A stretch of 64,000 nucleotides of DNA from Lachnospiraceae bacterium (GTDB lineage Bacteria > Bacillota > Clostridia > Lachnospirales > Lachnospiraceae), in assembly GCA_902363555.1 (NCBI GenBank), contig CABJAM010000010.1, positions 134,269 to 198,268 of the forward strand, written 5' to 3'. Positions 1 to 8,950 of this stretch are shown in pieces (position 1 is the first letter of the stretch; every line of letters begins with the position of its first letter). The translations under genes were made by a program, and so were the position numbers. The notes under the pieces were generated by a model that saw only the letters and a program-made list of their open reading frames with translations, searched no databases and was not told the DNA's origin.

Positions 1-1
1 C

Positions 2-337
2 AATGTTACGTTTTTAATGCCAAATGAATTTATCGCTGGCGTATGGGAAGGAAATGCTCCGGATATATGGGTTGAGACAAAGAAAATGAATGATAATGCC
101 ATTAAGAGTCTGGCTATGGGGTTTTCTTTTGATAATTCGGCATTAACTGCGGAATATACAGCCCTGAATAATATTTATGAGGAATTCCGTTATCAGCTCG
201 AATATGGTTTTTTAAATCCTGAAACAGGTATTCCGGAAATGGTCGAACGTATGGAGAAGGCTGGACTGGAAAAATATATTTTGGAAAAACAAAATCAGTT
301 GAATGCATGGGCAAAAACCAAAGGAATTCAAAAATAA
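2..337 (+). CDS. Sugar ABC transporter substrate-binding lipoprotein, C-terminal fragment
   Basis: This is the last 111 codons of an extracellular solute-binding protein whose start lies before the window; the frame is open from base 2. The tail (aligned aromatic and charged residues, then EKAGLEKYILEKQNQLNAW) matches the tails of the three complete binding proteins at 4562, 14522 and 48223, which end in ...AGL..I..EKQ.QLDEWLA. In this LplA/YtcQ-type family (SBP_bac fold with a DUF3502-like C-terminus) the protein is a membrane-anchored lipoprotein that hands oligosaccharides to an importer. It is followed by a hairpin and the two permease genes, so it is the binding component of that importer. 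Family assignment is firm; the sugar is unknown. Confidence 0.85.
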   Translation, partial: NVTFLMPNEFIAGVWEGNAPDIWVETKKMNDNAIKSLAMGFSFDNSALTAEYTALNNIYEEFRYQLEYGFLNPETGIPEMVERMEKAGLEKYILEKQNQLNAWAKTKGIQK

Positions 338-352
338 TTATACAACGAAACC

Positions 353-387
353 AAAAAGGGACTAAAGTGCTCTTTAGTTCCTTTTTT
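353..387 (+). terminator. Hairpin with T-run between binding-protein and permease genes
   Basis: GGGACTAAAG pairs with CTTTAGTTCC around a TGCT loop and is followed by a run of six Ts. It looks like an intrinsic terminator. Because the permease gene follows 30 bp later with no obvious promoter, it probably acts as a partial terminator that lowers permease expression relative to the binding protein. Confidence 0.75.
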
Positions 388-416
388 GTACTCAGCTTAC
401 GGAGAGGAGTATCGGT

Positions 417-1373
417 GTGAGCAAAGAAACAGCACGTACAGGACAAAGAACACTTTCACGTAATAAACGCAGCAGGCGTTATAAAATAAAACGATTTCTA
501 CCAATTTATATTATGATGCTGCCTGGACTGGTTTATATGTTATTTAATAATTTTTTACCGCTGCCGGGATTAATTGTGGCGTTTAAAAATTATAATGCCC
601 GTAAAGGTATTTTTGGAAGTCCATGGGCAGGGCTTAGTAATTTTAAATATTTATTTTCCAATGATGCATGGTATATAACTCGGAATACGATTTTATATAA
701 TTTGGCGTTTATAATAATAAATACTTTTCTAAGTATTGCTATTGCAATTATTTTAGCCGAAATGACAAGCAAACTAAAGAAATTATATCAAAGTGCAATA
801 CTCTTGCCATTTCTGTTATCTGCCGTTATTTTATCCTATCTGGTTTACGCTTTTTTAGGTACAGATCAGGGGTTACTTAACCATATACTGGCTGTTTTGG
901 GCCATGAACCGGTTGCTTGGTATGCTGAGGCTAAGTATTGGCCGTTTATTCTTGTATTTGTGAATGCATGGAAGAGTGTGGGCTATAGCTGCATTGTTTA
1001 TCTGGCAACCATTGTTGGATTTGACCGTGCGTGTTATGAGGCGGCGGCTATTGATGGTGCGAGTAAATGGCAGCAAATCCGTTTTATTACGGTACCATTA
1101 TTGCGGGGCACGGTAATTATGATGACCATGTTGTCCATTGGCCGTATCTTCTATTCAGATTTTGGTTTGTTTTATCAGGTTCCCCGGAATTCCGGGGCGT
1201 TATATCCGGTAACGAACACCATAGATACCTATGTTTACCGCGGATTAATGGAAATGGGAGATATAAATATGTCTGCGGCGGCCGGTTTTTATCAATCAAT
1301 TGTAGGGTTTATTCTAGTTCTGGGTTCCAATCTGATCGTACGTAAGAAAGATCCGGAAAGTGCATTATTTTAA
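417..1373 (+). CDS. Sugar ABC transporter permease, LplB family
   Basis: This is a 318-residue membrane protein with about six hydrophobic segments, the first at roughly residues 30-50 (LPIYIMMLPGLVYMLF). The permease-ATPase coupling loop is clear as EAAAIDGASKWQQIRFITVP. The family (LplB/YtcP pairs, CUT1-type) forms the inner-membrane channel for oligosaccharide import and uses an ATPase such as MsmX, not encoded in this window. The start is GTG at 417, with GGAGAGGAG 7 bp upstream. It is 15 bp before the partner permease. Close relatives are at 16254 and 49909. The imported sugar cannot be read from the sequence. Confidence 0.93.
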   Translation: MSKETARTGQRTLSRNKRSRRYKIKRFLPIYIMMLPGLVYMLFNNFLPLPGLIVAFKNYNARKGIFGSPWAGLSNFKYLFSNDAWYITRNTILYNLAFIIINTFLSIAIAIILAEMTSKLKKLYQSAILLPFLLSAVILSYLVYAFLGTDQGLLNHILAVLGHEPVAWYAEAKYWPFILVFVNAWKSVGYSCIVYLATIVGFDRACYEAAAIDGASKWQQIRFITVPLLRGTVIMMTMLSIGRIFYSDFGLFYQVPRNSGALYPVTNTIDTYVYRGLMEMGDINMSAAAGFYQSIVGFILVLGSNLIVRKKDPESALF

Positions 1374-1388
1374 GGGAGGGTATGGATT

Positions 1389-2285
1389 ATGGTAGAATCT
1401 CATAGTGATAAGACGTTTAAATTAGTTTCGCATCTTTTAATGATTGTACTGTCATTACTGGCTGTCTTACCCATTATTTTGCTGGTAACATCTTCTTTGA
1501 CCTCAAATCAGATTCTGGTGGAAAACGGTTATTCTTTTTTCCCAAAGCAATGGTCTTTGGAGAGCTATATGTATATTTTAAATAACAGCGCCAAAATTTT
1601 CAGGGCATATGGCGTTTCTATTGTTTTGACAGTTTTGGGAACAGTTACTGGAACTGCTATGACACTGCTGATGGGTTATGGTCTTGCAAGACGCGAGTTG
1701 CCTGGCCGTCGTATTATTTTAATATTAGTGGTCGTAACACTTTTGTTTAATGGCGGACTTGTACCTACATATATCGTATATACTAATATTTTACATGTAA
1801 AAAATACGTTTGCAGGCCTTTTATTACCGGGGCTTTTAATGAGCGGTTTTAATATTATGCTAGTGAAAAGCTATTTTACAACGTCGATACCTTATGAAAT
1901 TATGGAAGCAGCAGAAATTGACGGCGCTAATGAGTTTAAAAAATTCAGCCGGATTGCTTTACCTATGGCAGTTCCCATAATTGCCACCATTGGCATGTTT
2001 GTTGGTATGGCCTATTGGAATGACTGGAATAATGGCTATGTATATATATCGACAAATACGGATTTATACAGTATTCAGAATTTATTAAATCGAATGCAGC
2101 AAAATCTCCAGTTCCTTGTTCAAAATGCATCAACAATAAGTACATCACAGGGGGCGGCTCAAATCCCCTCAGAGGGGGTTCGTATGGCAATCTCTGTCAT
2201 CGGTATATTGCCAGTGATTCTTGTATATCCGTGGGTACAGCGGTTTTTTATTAAAGGGATTTCCCTGGGCGGAGTCAAAGGGTAA
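1389..2285 (+). CDS. Sugar ABC transporter permease, YtcP family
   Basis: This is the 298-residue second permease of the importer, with six predicted membrane spans and the coupling motif EAAEIDGANEFKKFSRIALP. It begins at ATG 1389 after AGGGAGGG. It carries the family signature MAYWNDWNNGYVYIS and the C-terminal WVQRFFIKGISLGGVKG, which is close to the endings of the paralogues at 17234 and 50844. It pairs with the LplB-type permease just upstream to form a heterodimeric channel. Downstream, the esterase gene follows after 33 bp and is probably cotranscribed. Confidence 0.93.
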   Translation: MVESHSDKTFKLVSHLLMIVLSLLAVLPIILLVTSSLTSNQILVENGYSFFPKQWSLESYMYILNNSAKIFRAYGVSIVLTVLGTVTGTAMTLLMGYGLARRELPGRRIILILVVVTLLFNGGLVPTYIVYTNILHVKNTFAGLLLPGLLMSGFNIMLVKSYFTTSIPYEIMEAAEIDGANEFKKFSRIALPMAVPIIATIGMFVGMAYWNDWNNGYVYISTNTDLYSIQNLLNRMQQNLQFLVQNASTISTSQGAAQIPSEGVRMAISVIGILPVILVYPWVQRFFIKGISLGGVKG

Positions 2286-2318
2286 AGCGTTTTTTAATAA
2301 CTATTGGAGGATAACAGA

Positions 2319-4343
2319 ATGAAAGAAGAGAAAAAGATTTACAATCCCGAAAAAGATGAAATGTTTGCCCATCCATTTATTGACGTGGATGAATGGCGTG
2401 TAAAAAGAGTTCGTTACCATTATATCCATGGTGGCTTTAAAGGTACTATGACAAGGTTTTCTTTTTTCTTTCCTGATCAAAAAGACTATACTGGAAGATT
2501 TTTTCATTTTATGGCCCCGGTCCAGGGAAGTGAAGATGCATCTGTGCAATTCCAGGGAGAAGAAGATAAAATAACATTTGCAATCATGCATGGCGCTTAT
2601 TTTGTAGAAACCAATATGGGCGTTGATCTATCATTTACTGGATTGGAAGATCCAAGTATTATCTATCGTGCCAGCTCGGCGGCGGCACAATATTCACGTA
2701 AAATTGCTCAAAGACTTTTTGGCCCTCATCGTCCATATGGTTATATTTTTGGGGGCAGTGGAGGCAGCTTAAAAACCTTGAGCTGTTTTGAAAATACAGA
2801 CGTTTGGGACGGTGCTGTGCCCTATGTTACAGGCTCCCCGCTGGCAATGCCCAATTGTTTTACGATTAAAGCGCATGCACGGAGAATTTTACGGGATAAG
2901 CTGCCATTTATTGGAGATTGCGCAGAGCCGGGCAGCAGGCATGATATGTATGAAGGCCTAAATGAGGAGGAAACGTCGGCTCTCGATGAAATTTTGAAAA
3001 TGGGATATCCGGCTCGAACCTTTATTATGTATCGCACAATGGACGATGGCGCATTACCGATATTAACACCACTGGTGTATAAGCATGATCCGGAATATTT
3101 TAATGATTTTTGGACAATTCCGGGATATTTAGGTGCTGACCCTAATGGCTCTGCTGTTCGTGACCGAATACAGCACAAGACTTCTGTAAAAGCCATATGT
3201 CTGCCCGGTCATGGTACGTTGGCCATTGATGACGGTCATACCGGTGTTGATGAGGCCTGGAAGCGAATGCGCGGGGATTTAGGACTTGAAACGAAACCAA
3301 TGCTCATATTGGAGGATGGATTAAAAAATGATGTTTATATATATGGAAGCTATTTAAGCTTTTTAACGGGTGAGGCCTGTGGATATCGGGTGCCATTAGA
3401 GAAGTTGGATGGTGACATGGTGGTCGTCGGAGCTGGATTCGGTCAGTCAGATATGTTGGAAAAACTGTCAAAGGTAAAACCTGGAGATAAAATCGAAATC
3501 GATAATTCGGATTATATAGCTTTACAGACGTATCACAGGCACCAGGTACCGAAGGAATATTACGAGGGCTTTGAGCAATTTAAGGAGAGTGATGGAACGC
3601 CGATTTATCCCCAGCGAAAAAAACTTATAGGTCCTATAATGGCTTATGAAGGCGCCGGTTCTGTGCAAAGCGGATATTTTAGCGGTAAAATGATTTTGGT
3701 TGGAGCATTAATGGATGAAAGTGCATTTCCATGGCAGCCGGACTGGTATCGTCAAAAAGCCAGGGAAGCTTTTGGCGGAGATGAATCCGGACATTTAAGG
3801 TTATGGTATATGGAAAATGCCATGCACACTGATGCGGAGAAAACAACAGATCCGCTGCGCACAGTCAGCTATGTAACATCGTTGTATCGGGCGTTACTTG
3901 AATTAAGCGATTGGGTTGAACGAGGAATAGAACCTGCTGAAAGTACTGCCTATCAAATAAAAAATGGCCAGATAGAAATTCCGTCTACAGCTTCCTTACG
4001 CAAGGGGATACAGCCAGTGATCGATTTGAAGATCAATGGTAATCAACGGGCAGAGGTGAAATGCGGAGAGGTATTTCTTGCTGAGGCCTATGTGGAAATG
4101 CCGGAGAATACAGGGAAAATATTAAAAGCTCAATGGAGCTTTAATGGCGAAGCTGATTTTCCGATTGAAGGGGATGTAGAATATCTGAATGAGAATCGTT
4201 CTAAGGCTAGAGTGAGATATAATTATGCTTATGAAAAACCAGGAACATATTTCCCTGTGATTCAGATCACCGGAGGGAAGGATGCCGATGATCCTTTTGT
4301 TTTCATTAGAAATATATGCAGAATTAGGGTGGAAGTGAAATAG
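2319..4343 (+). CDS. Putative alpha/beta-hydrolase esterase (tannase/feruloyl-esterase-like) with C-terminal PKD-like domain
   Basis: The chosen start, ATG 2319, follows TTGGAGG by 8 bp and gives 674 residues with no signal peptide, so it is probably cytoplasmic. GGSGG at residues 145-149 is a nucleophile elbow with Ser147 as the likely nucleophile. An acid and a histidine (for example in NAMHTDAEK) follow much later, as in tannase-type hydrolases. The segment near residues 525-550 ending DWVERGIEPAEST resembles the end of tannase/feruloyl-esterase catalytic domains. The last 110 residues (KAQWSFNGEADFP, YEKPGTYFPVIQIT) look like a PKD/Ig-like beta domain. It follows the importer genes, so it may remove acyl groups from imported oligosaccharides. 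I do not recognise a characterised relative; the substrate is inferred. Confidence 0.6.
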   Translation: MKEEKKIYNPEKDEMFAHPFIDVDEWRVKRVRYHYIHGGFKGTMTRFSFFFPDQKDYTGRFFHFMAPVQGSEDASVQFQGEEDKITFAIMHGAYFVETNMGVDLSFTGLEDPSIIYRASSAAAQYSRKIAQRLFGPHRPYGYIFGGSGGSLKTLSCFENTDVWDGAVPYVTGSPLAMPNCFTIKAHARRILRDKLPFIGDCAEPGSRHDMYEGLNEEETSALDEILKMGYPARTFIMYRTMDDGALPILTPLVYKHDPEYFNDFWTIPGYLGADPNGSAVRDRIQHKTSVKAICLPGHGTLAIDDGHTGVDEAWKRMRGDLGLETKPMLILEDGLKNDVYIYGSYLSFLTGEACGYRVPLEKLDGDMVVVGAGFGQSDMLEKLSKVKPGDKIEIDNSDYIALQTYHRHQVPKEYYEGFEQFKESDGTPIYPQRKKLIGPIMAYEGAGSVQSGYFSGKMILVGALMDESAFPWQPDWYRQKAREAFGGDESGHLRLWYMENAMHTDAEKTTDPLRTVSYVTSLYRALLELSDWVERGIEPAESTAYQIKNGQIEIPSTASLRKGIQPVIDLKINGNQRAEVKCGEVFLAEAYVEMPENTGKILKAQWSFNGEADFPIEGDVEYLNENRSKARVRYNYAYEKPGTYFPVIQITGGKDADDPFVFIRNICRIRVEVK

Positions 4344-4420
4344 TGTATTGGGGCTATTTATTTAGATTAAGAAGCTTCTACAACTGACAGTCCATGGCGT
4401 TCGTACATAATTTTCTACAT

Positions 4421-4488
4421 AAAAGTCGGAATATGCAAATAATATGTCGGAAAATGATTTAAGAATTTTGTAGACTGTGGGTTATAAT
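4421..4488 (+). promoter_or_regulatory. Promoter with paired GTCGGA boxes upstream of binding-protein gene
   Basis: GTCGGA occurs at 4425-4430 and again at 4446-4451, exactly 21 bp apart, each followed by a similar AA.ATG tail. A TATAAT -10 element lies at 4483-4488, 58 bp after the first box, with no good -35. The same arrangement precedes the genes at 14522 and 48223. Half-sites two helical turns apart next to the polymerase site are typical of AraC-type activators, so the YesN-like regulators in this window are the natural candidates. Confidence 0.7.
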
Positions 4489-4561
4489 GGTATTGTAACT
4501 GTTCAATGAGGTGGGAGTGTAATAAAATTTAACTAAGATTATGTATCAGGAGGAGAAGCTG

Positions 4562-6142
4562 ATGAAAAAAGCAATGAGTCTTGTATTGTGTGTGGTTATG
4601 TTAGTGACAATGGTTGCCTGCGGGAACCAAAAAGGAGAAGGTAAAGCATCACTAGAGGAAACAAAAATAACAGATATAACAAAACAAACAGAGACAGGAA
4701 CGCAGATCCTGGAAACTGCTTCAGAAGAGAAGAAGACAGAGGGGATAAATTTTAATGAAGAACCCTATACTCTAAATATTTGTTATGCTGTTGGTGGCGA
4801 AGCACAGCCGGATTTGGCATTGATTCAGGAAAAATTAAACGAAATAACGCTTAAAGAGATGAATGCACAGGTGAAGCTGGAAGCGGTGAGCCTTTTTAGT
4901 ATGGCTAATGTATATGCATTAAAGGCATCAGGCCAGGAAAAAATGGATTTGATGCTTCTGTTTCCCGGTTATAGTTATTTGACAGCATTTGCTAACAGTA
5001 ATTTAATTATGCCGATTGAAGAATATGTGGACACATGGGGCGGAAACTTAACAAAAAGTCTTGGCGAAATGATGGAAGCCGGCAGATATAAAGGACATTT
5101 GTATGCTATACCTCAGAAGAATGTTATACGTAAAGGCGCTAATGGTTTTTTGTTATCCAGAGCTTTGTGTGAAAAATATAAGATTGAACCAGATTCCATA
5201 AAAACTATTCAAGATTTGGAGGCTGCATTTGAGATTATAAAAGAAAATGAACCGGGGATTATCGTACTCATGCCGGAAGCAGCCGGGTCAAGTATTGCAG
5301 GTTCAATCGGCGGATATTTTGACACCTGTGGTACCGGAGGTGGAATCGCTCAGATGCAAGATGATGGAAAATTAAAAATTGTTAATCAAACAGAAGATGA
5401 AAATTTTATTAATGCATGTAGGATAGCATACGAATGGTACCAGAAGGGATACATTTCAAAAGATATTCTTACAATGCAGGAGGATGCAGGTTCTGCAATT
5501 CGGGCAGGGAAATGTTTTGCATTAGCAGCGAATTCGATTAATGCCAATATGGGTAATGCCTATGCTCAGGCTGTCTTAATTGATGATGTTCCTCCAATGC
5601 TTACAACTACCGATGATCAGTTAATCATATGGGCGGTGGCATCTTCCTGCGAAAGACCTGACAAAGCCGTTCAATTTTTAAATATGTGTATTGCCAGTGA
5701 GGAAATCACCAATCTTATGATGTATGGTATTGAAGGCACACACTATAAGGTTTTAGAGGATGGTACCATAGATATTTCAGATAATGTAAACTGGCAGAAT
5801 CCATGGCCGATGTTCGGTGATGGCAGCTTATTAAAGGTAAGGGCTGACGAAATGGCCTCAATGCCAGGTGTGACAACGACAGAAGAATATCAGAAGAAAC
5901 TGGCATCATGGAATTTGGAGTTATCGCCTGCCTATGGCTTTAATTTTGATCCTGAAAAGGTTAAGACTCAGATTGCCGCCTGCGATGCTATTAGCGATGA
6001 ATTCAGGCTGGTTATTTCGAATGGAACAGTGGACCCTTCAACTCAGATGGATAAATGGACAAATAAACTTTACGACGCCGGTTTACAGGACATAATGGAT
6101 GAAAAGCAAAAACAGTTGGATGAATGGCTTGCATCAAAATAA
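4562..6142 (+). CDS. Sugar ABC transporter substrate-binding lipoprotein (orphan)
   Basis: The protein has 526 residues starting at ATG 4562, which has AGGAGG 8 bp upstream; an earlier in-frame ATG at 4541 would put that site inside the gene. It has a lipoprotein signal (MKKAMSLVLCVVMLVTMVAC, with Cys20 as the lipidated residue), a charged Thr/Glu-rich linker, then the core shared by all binding proteins here (EEPYTLNICYAV..., AQPDLALIQEKLNEITLKE, LKASGQEKMDLMLLFPG) and the DUF3502-like tail. It should capture oligosaccharides outside the membrane. It has its own promoter but no permease genes after it; it may feed the permeases at 417-2285 or another importer. Confidence 0.92.
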   Translation: MKKAMSLVLCVVMLVTMVACGNQKGEGKASLEETKITDITKQTETGTQILETASEEKKTEGINFNEEPYTLNICYAVGGEAQPDLALIQEKLNEITLKEMNAQVKLEAVSLFSMANVYALKASGQEKMDLMLLFPGYSYLTAFANSNLIMPIEEYVDTWGGNLTKSLGEMMEAGRYKGHLYAIPQKNVIRKGANGFLLSRALCEKYKIEPDSIKTIQDLEAAFEIIKENEPGIIVLMPEAAGSSIAGSIGGYFDTCGTGGGIAQMQDDGKLKIVNQTEDENFINACRIAYEWYQKGYISKDILTMQEDAGSAIRAGKCFALAANSINANMGNAYAQAVLIDDVPPMLTTTDDQLIIWAVASSCERPDKAVQFLNMCIASEEITNLMMYGIEGTHYKVLEDGTIDISDNVNWQNPWPMFGDGSLLKVRADEMASMPGVTTTEEYQKKLASWNLELSPAYGFNFDPEKVKTQIAACDAISDEFRLVISNGTVDPSTQMDKWTNKLYDAGLQDIMDEKQKQLDEWLASK

Positions 6143-6162
6143 AATAGTATTTATAGATGGAG

Positions 6163-6202
6163 ATAAGGCTGTAATACAAATCTTTTTTGCTTGCAGCCTT
6201 AT
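6163..6202 (+). terminator. Inverted repeat after binding-protein gene
   Basis: ATAAGGCTG and CAGCCTTAT form a perfect 9-bp stem around a 22-base loop just after the orphan binding protein. The tail is only moderately T-rich, so this may be a weak terminator or an mRNA-stabilising hairpin. Confidence 0.5.
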
Positions 6203-6247
6203 ATATTTTATCAAAAATGATATGCTTGTGATAATTAAGGAGAAATT

Positions 6248-8617
6248 ATGAGAACAAAGCTTACAAATGCGGAATCTATCCGTGACGTTGTTCGTGGAAT
6301 GACGATAGATGAAAAATTAAATTTAGTCGGAGAATATACAGCCTGCCATACACTGGCGATTCCCGATTTGGACATTCCATCCATTTGTCTTATGGATGGT
6401 GTTACTGGCTTAAACGGAACTCAGGGATTGCTGGATTATATCACCTCACCTGAAATAGCTGCTCATCCTGAGGCGGTTCAAGAACTCTATAGGTCTATTC
6501 CAGAGCTTACCAGGCTTAATTATATTGATTTAGAGGATGCAAAGAGAAGATATGAAAAAGAGCCCTACAAATTGGAGTTGGTTAAGATCTTCGAAAAAAT
6601 GCGGCCTGGTGGAAAACAGAATATCAGCTTTCCATCAGGGATAAATATTGGTTCATCTTTTGATTTGAAACGGGCTTATAGCATTGGCGAGTCTGTTGGA
6701 TGGGAGATGCGGGCCATTGGCGTAGATATAACCTTGGGGCCAAATGTGGACGTTTTTAGAGATCCTCTTGGCGGACGAGGCTATGAAATGTATGGAGAGG
6801 ATCCATATTTGGTGGAGCGTATGAGCGTGGCATTTATAAATGGTGTTCAATCGACAGGTACTGCGGCATGTGCAAAGCATTACCTTGCCAATAATCAGGA
6901 AACGAATAGAAATTCAAAAAATACCCATGTGTCTGAGCGTACACTTCGGGAGATATATGCCAGAGGGTTTAAGGCATCTGCCCAGGAGGCTGGCGTGAAA
7001 TCCATAATGACGGCTTATAATGCTATCAATGGAGAATTTACGTCATATAGCAAAACTCTTTTGAGCAGTTGGATACGCGATGAATGGGGCTATGATGGAG
7101 TATTATGCTGTGATTGGGGGGCTGTGAAATCACGAAAGGAAAAATCTTTAGAAGCCGGCATGGATTTGATCCTTTCGGGGCCCAATGACATGAGAGAATG
7201 CAAAAAAGCTATTGAAGAAGGGAAATTTTCTGAAACAATTCTTGATAACTGTGTTGGCAGAATTTTGAAACTAATACTGGAAATCAAAACAAAACAGCAG
7301 GAAAAGACATTTAACTATAATTCCTTAGCACTTCTTGAAAACGCCTGTGAAACGATTACAGAGGGCAGCGTTTTATTAAAAAATAAAGATCAGGTACTTC
7401 CACTTTCCAGGAATAGTCATATAGCTGTTTATGGAAAGCGCAGCAAGATGCTGCTTGAGTGTGGAACTGGATCAACATCCGTTATAACCGGACTTCATAG
7501 CAATGTTTATGACGAATGTGAAAAGCAATTTGATTATATAAAATATGAAGACATGGATGGGGCAGATGTATTAATATATACGGTGACAGCCATTGGTGGA
7601 GAAAATATAGACCGAAGTGAGATGGATATCGAAAAAGAAGATCAGGAAAGGCTTCCAAAAGTTCTCAGAGAAGCGAAGCAAAAGGGATTAAAGACCGTAG
7701 TTATTCTAAATATCGCTGGACCAGTGGATATACGAAGCTGGATTGAGGATGCAGATAGCGTTCTTTCAATTTTTATTCCGGGGTGTATGGGCGGCGTAGC
7801 CACAGCAAAATTATTGTGTGGTGATGCGTATCCGGGAGGAAAATTATCAGTTACATTTCCAGTAAGATATGAAGATACCCCATCATATCCTAATTTTCCA
7901 GGAGAGCATAATGATGTATATTACGGAGAAGGAATTTTTGTTGGGTACAGATATTATGAGAAGAAAAAATTAAAGGTGATGTTTCCTTTTGGTTTTGGCT
8001 TGGGATATACGACTTTTAAAACTAAATTAGTAGAAAATGCTTATATGCTAGATGCCATCAATGAGGATTCTTTTTCTGTTTTGGTTGAGATAGAAAATAC
8101 CGGCAGTAGAATAGGCAGTGAAGTTATTCAAATATATGCGTCAGAAGAAAAGCCACATGTGCTCCGTCCTTTAAAAGAGTTGGTTGGATTTGAAAAGATT
8201 GAGTTAATGCCGGGAGAATCCCGTATTGTGCAGGTGAAAATTGATAAAAAAAGTTTATGCTATTACGATATTAAAAAGGGCAGTTGGATAACGCCTACTG
8301 GAACAATCAGGCTTTACATAGGAACATCATCTGAAGATATCTTTGATGAGGCAGTCTTGCTAATCAATGGGGTAGATGAGTACGCTCTGAGTGGAGAAAG
8401 TACACTTGGTGAAATTTTAAGTAATACAAAAGCTGTTCAGCTTATAAATGAAGGAACGGGTGGTATATTAGAAAATATTTCAGAGGAAAATATGGCGTTT
8501 ATGATTTATACCAAGCTGGATGATGTGCTTCGTATGGCTTTAATTACAAAATTTCCTGATGCGGTTTTATTGGATTCGATATTGGAAGAATTATATGAAA
8601 AGCTGAAGCTGTTGTGA
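6248..8617 (+). CDS. Glycoside hydrolase family 3 (beta-glycosidase)
   Basis: This 789-residue protein has GH3 architecture: an N-terminal TIM barrel, an alpha/beta sandwich domain and a C-terminal fibronectin-III-like domain. GPNVDVFRDPLGGRGYEMYGEDPYL and KHYLANNQETNR are GH3 signatures, and Asp289 in CDWGAVKS is the expected nucleophile. There is no signal peptide, so it probably trims imported oligosaccharides in the cytoplasm, releasing a terminal beta-linked sugar such as glucose, xylose or galactose. The last 70 residues (after LSGESTLGEILS) form a helical tail also seen in the GH3 at 37988. A GH3 relic follows directly downstream. Confidence 0.92.
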   Translation: MRTKLTNAESIRDVVRGMTIDEKLNLVGEYTACHTLAIPDLDIPSICLMDGVTGLNGTQGLLDYITSPEIAAHPEAVQELYRSIPELTRLNYIDLEDAKRRYEKEPYKLELVKIFEKMRPGGKQNISFPSGINIGSSFDLKRAYSIGESVGWEMRAIGVDITLGPNVDVFRDPLGGRGYEMYGEDPYLVERMSVAFINGVQSTGTAACAKHYLANNQETNRNSKNTHVSERTLREIYARGFKASAQEAGVKSIMTAYNAINGEFTSYSKTLLSSWIRDEWGYDGVLCCDWGAVKSRKEKSLEAGMDLILSGPNDMRECKKAIEEGKFSETILDNCVGRILKLILEIKTKQQEKTFNYNSLALLENACETITEGSVLLKNKDQVLPLSRNSHIAVYGKRSKMLLECGTGSTSVITGLHSNVYDECEKQFDYIKYEDMDGADVLIYTVTAIGGENIDRSEMDIEKEDQERLPKVLREAKQKGLKTVVILNIAGPVDIRSWIEDADSVLSIFIPGCMGGVATAKLLCGDAYPGGKLSVTFPVRYEDTPSYPNFPGEHNDVYYGEGIFVGYRYYEKKKLKVMFPFGFGLGYTTFKTKLVENAYMLDAINEDSFSVLVEIENTGSRIGSEVIQIYASEEKPHVLRPLKELVGFEKIELMPGESRIVQVKIDKKSLCYYDIKKGSWITPTGTIRLYIGTSSEDIFDEAVLLINGVDEYALSGESTLGEILSNTKAVQLINEGTGGILENISEENMAFMIYTKLDDVLRMALITKFPDAVLLDSILEELYEKLKLL

Positions 8618-8675
8618 TTACTGTTATTTTATAAATTGCACCTCATTATACCCGGACCTTTGATACGGTGAATCC

Positions 8676-8922
8676 TCAAGAAAACGGAATACAAGTGTCA
8701 TTACTCAGCGTGCTATCCGTGAAATATATTTTCGGGCGTTTGAAATTGCCATGGATAGTGGCAGAGATGGTTCAAGCTGGTAATTGCTGGATCACACCTG
8801 GTTCTATGGACGATACGTATACGAGTCAAATCCTTCATGGACTGGAAAATGGAGATATTGATGAGGGGCGACTGCGAGAAAATGTAGCAGGGATAATTAA
8901 AACTTTAGTACGTTTTGTATGA
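8676..8922 (+). pseudogene. GH3 glycosidase relic
   Basis: Frame 8676 reads RNTSVITQRAIREIYFRAFE, which matches the GH3 segment N..V.ERTLREIY..GF of the neighbouring gene. A different frame, about 75 bases later, reads ITPGSMDDTYTSQILHGLENGDIDEGRL, which matches the end of a GH3 barrel domain. The segments between and around them, including the nucleophile motif, are missing. This is a deleted and frameshifted remnant of a second GH3 gene, not a functional small protein. It occupies the otherwise gene-free stretch 8618-8950. Confidence 0.75.
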
Positions 8923-8950
8923 GGAAAAGGATTCTAAGAGAGGAAGAACT

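Noticed and set aside
6163..6202. Riboswitch upstream of the GH3 gene
   Set aside because: Only a single simple stem follows the previous gene; no known aptamer pattern.
8668..8922. Functional 84-residue small protein
   Set aside because: It matches the end of the GH3 barrel, with other GH3 pieces in another frame next to it.
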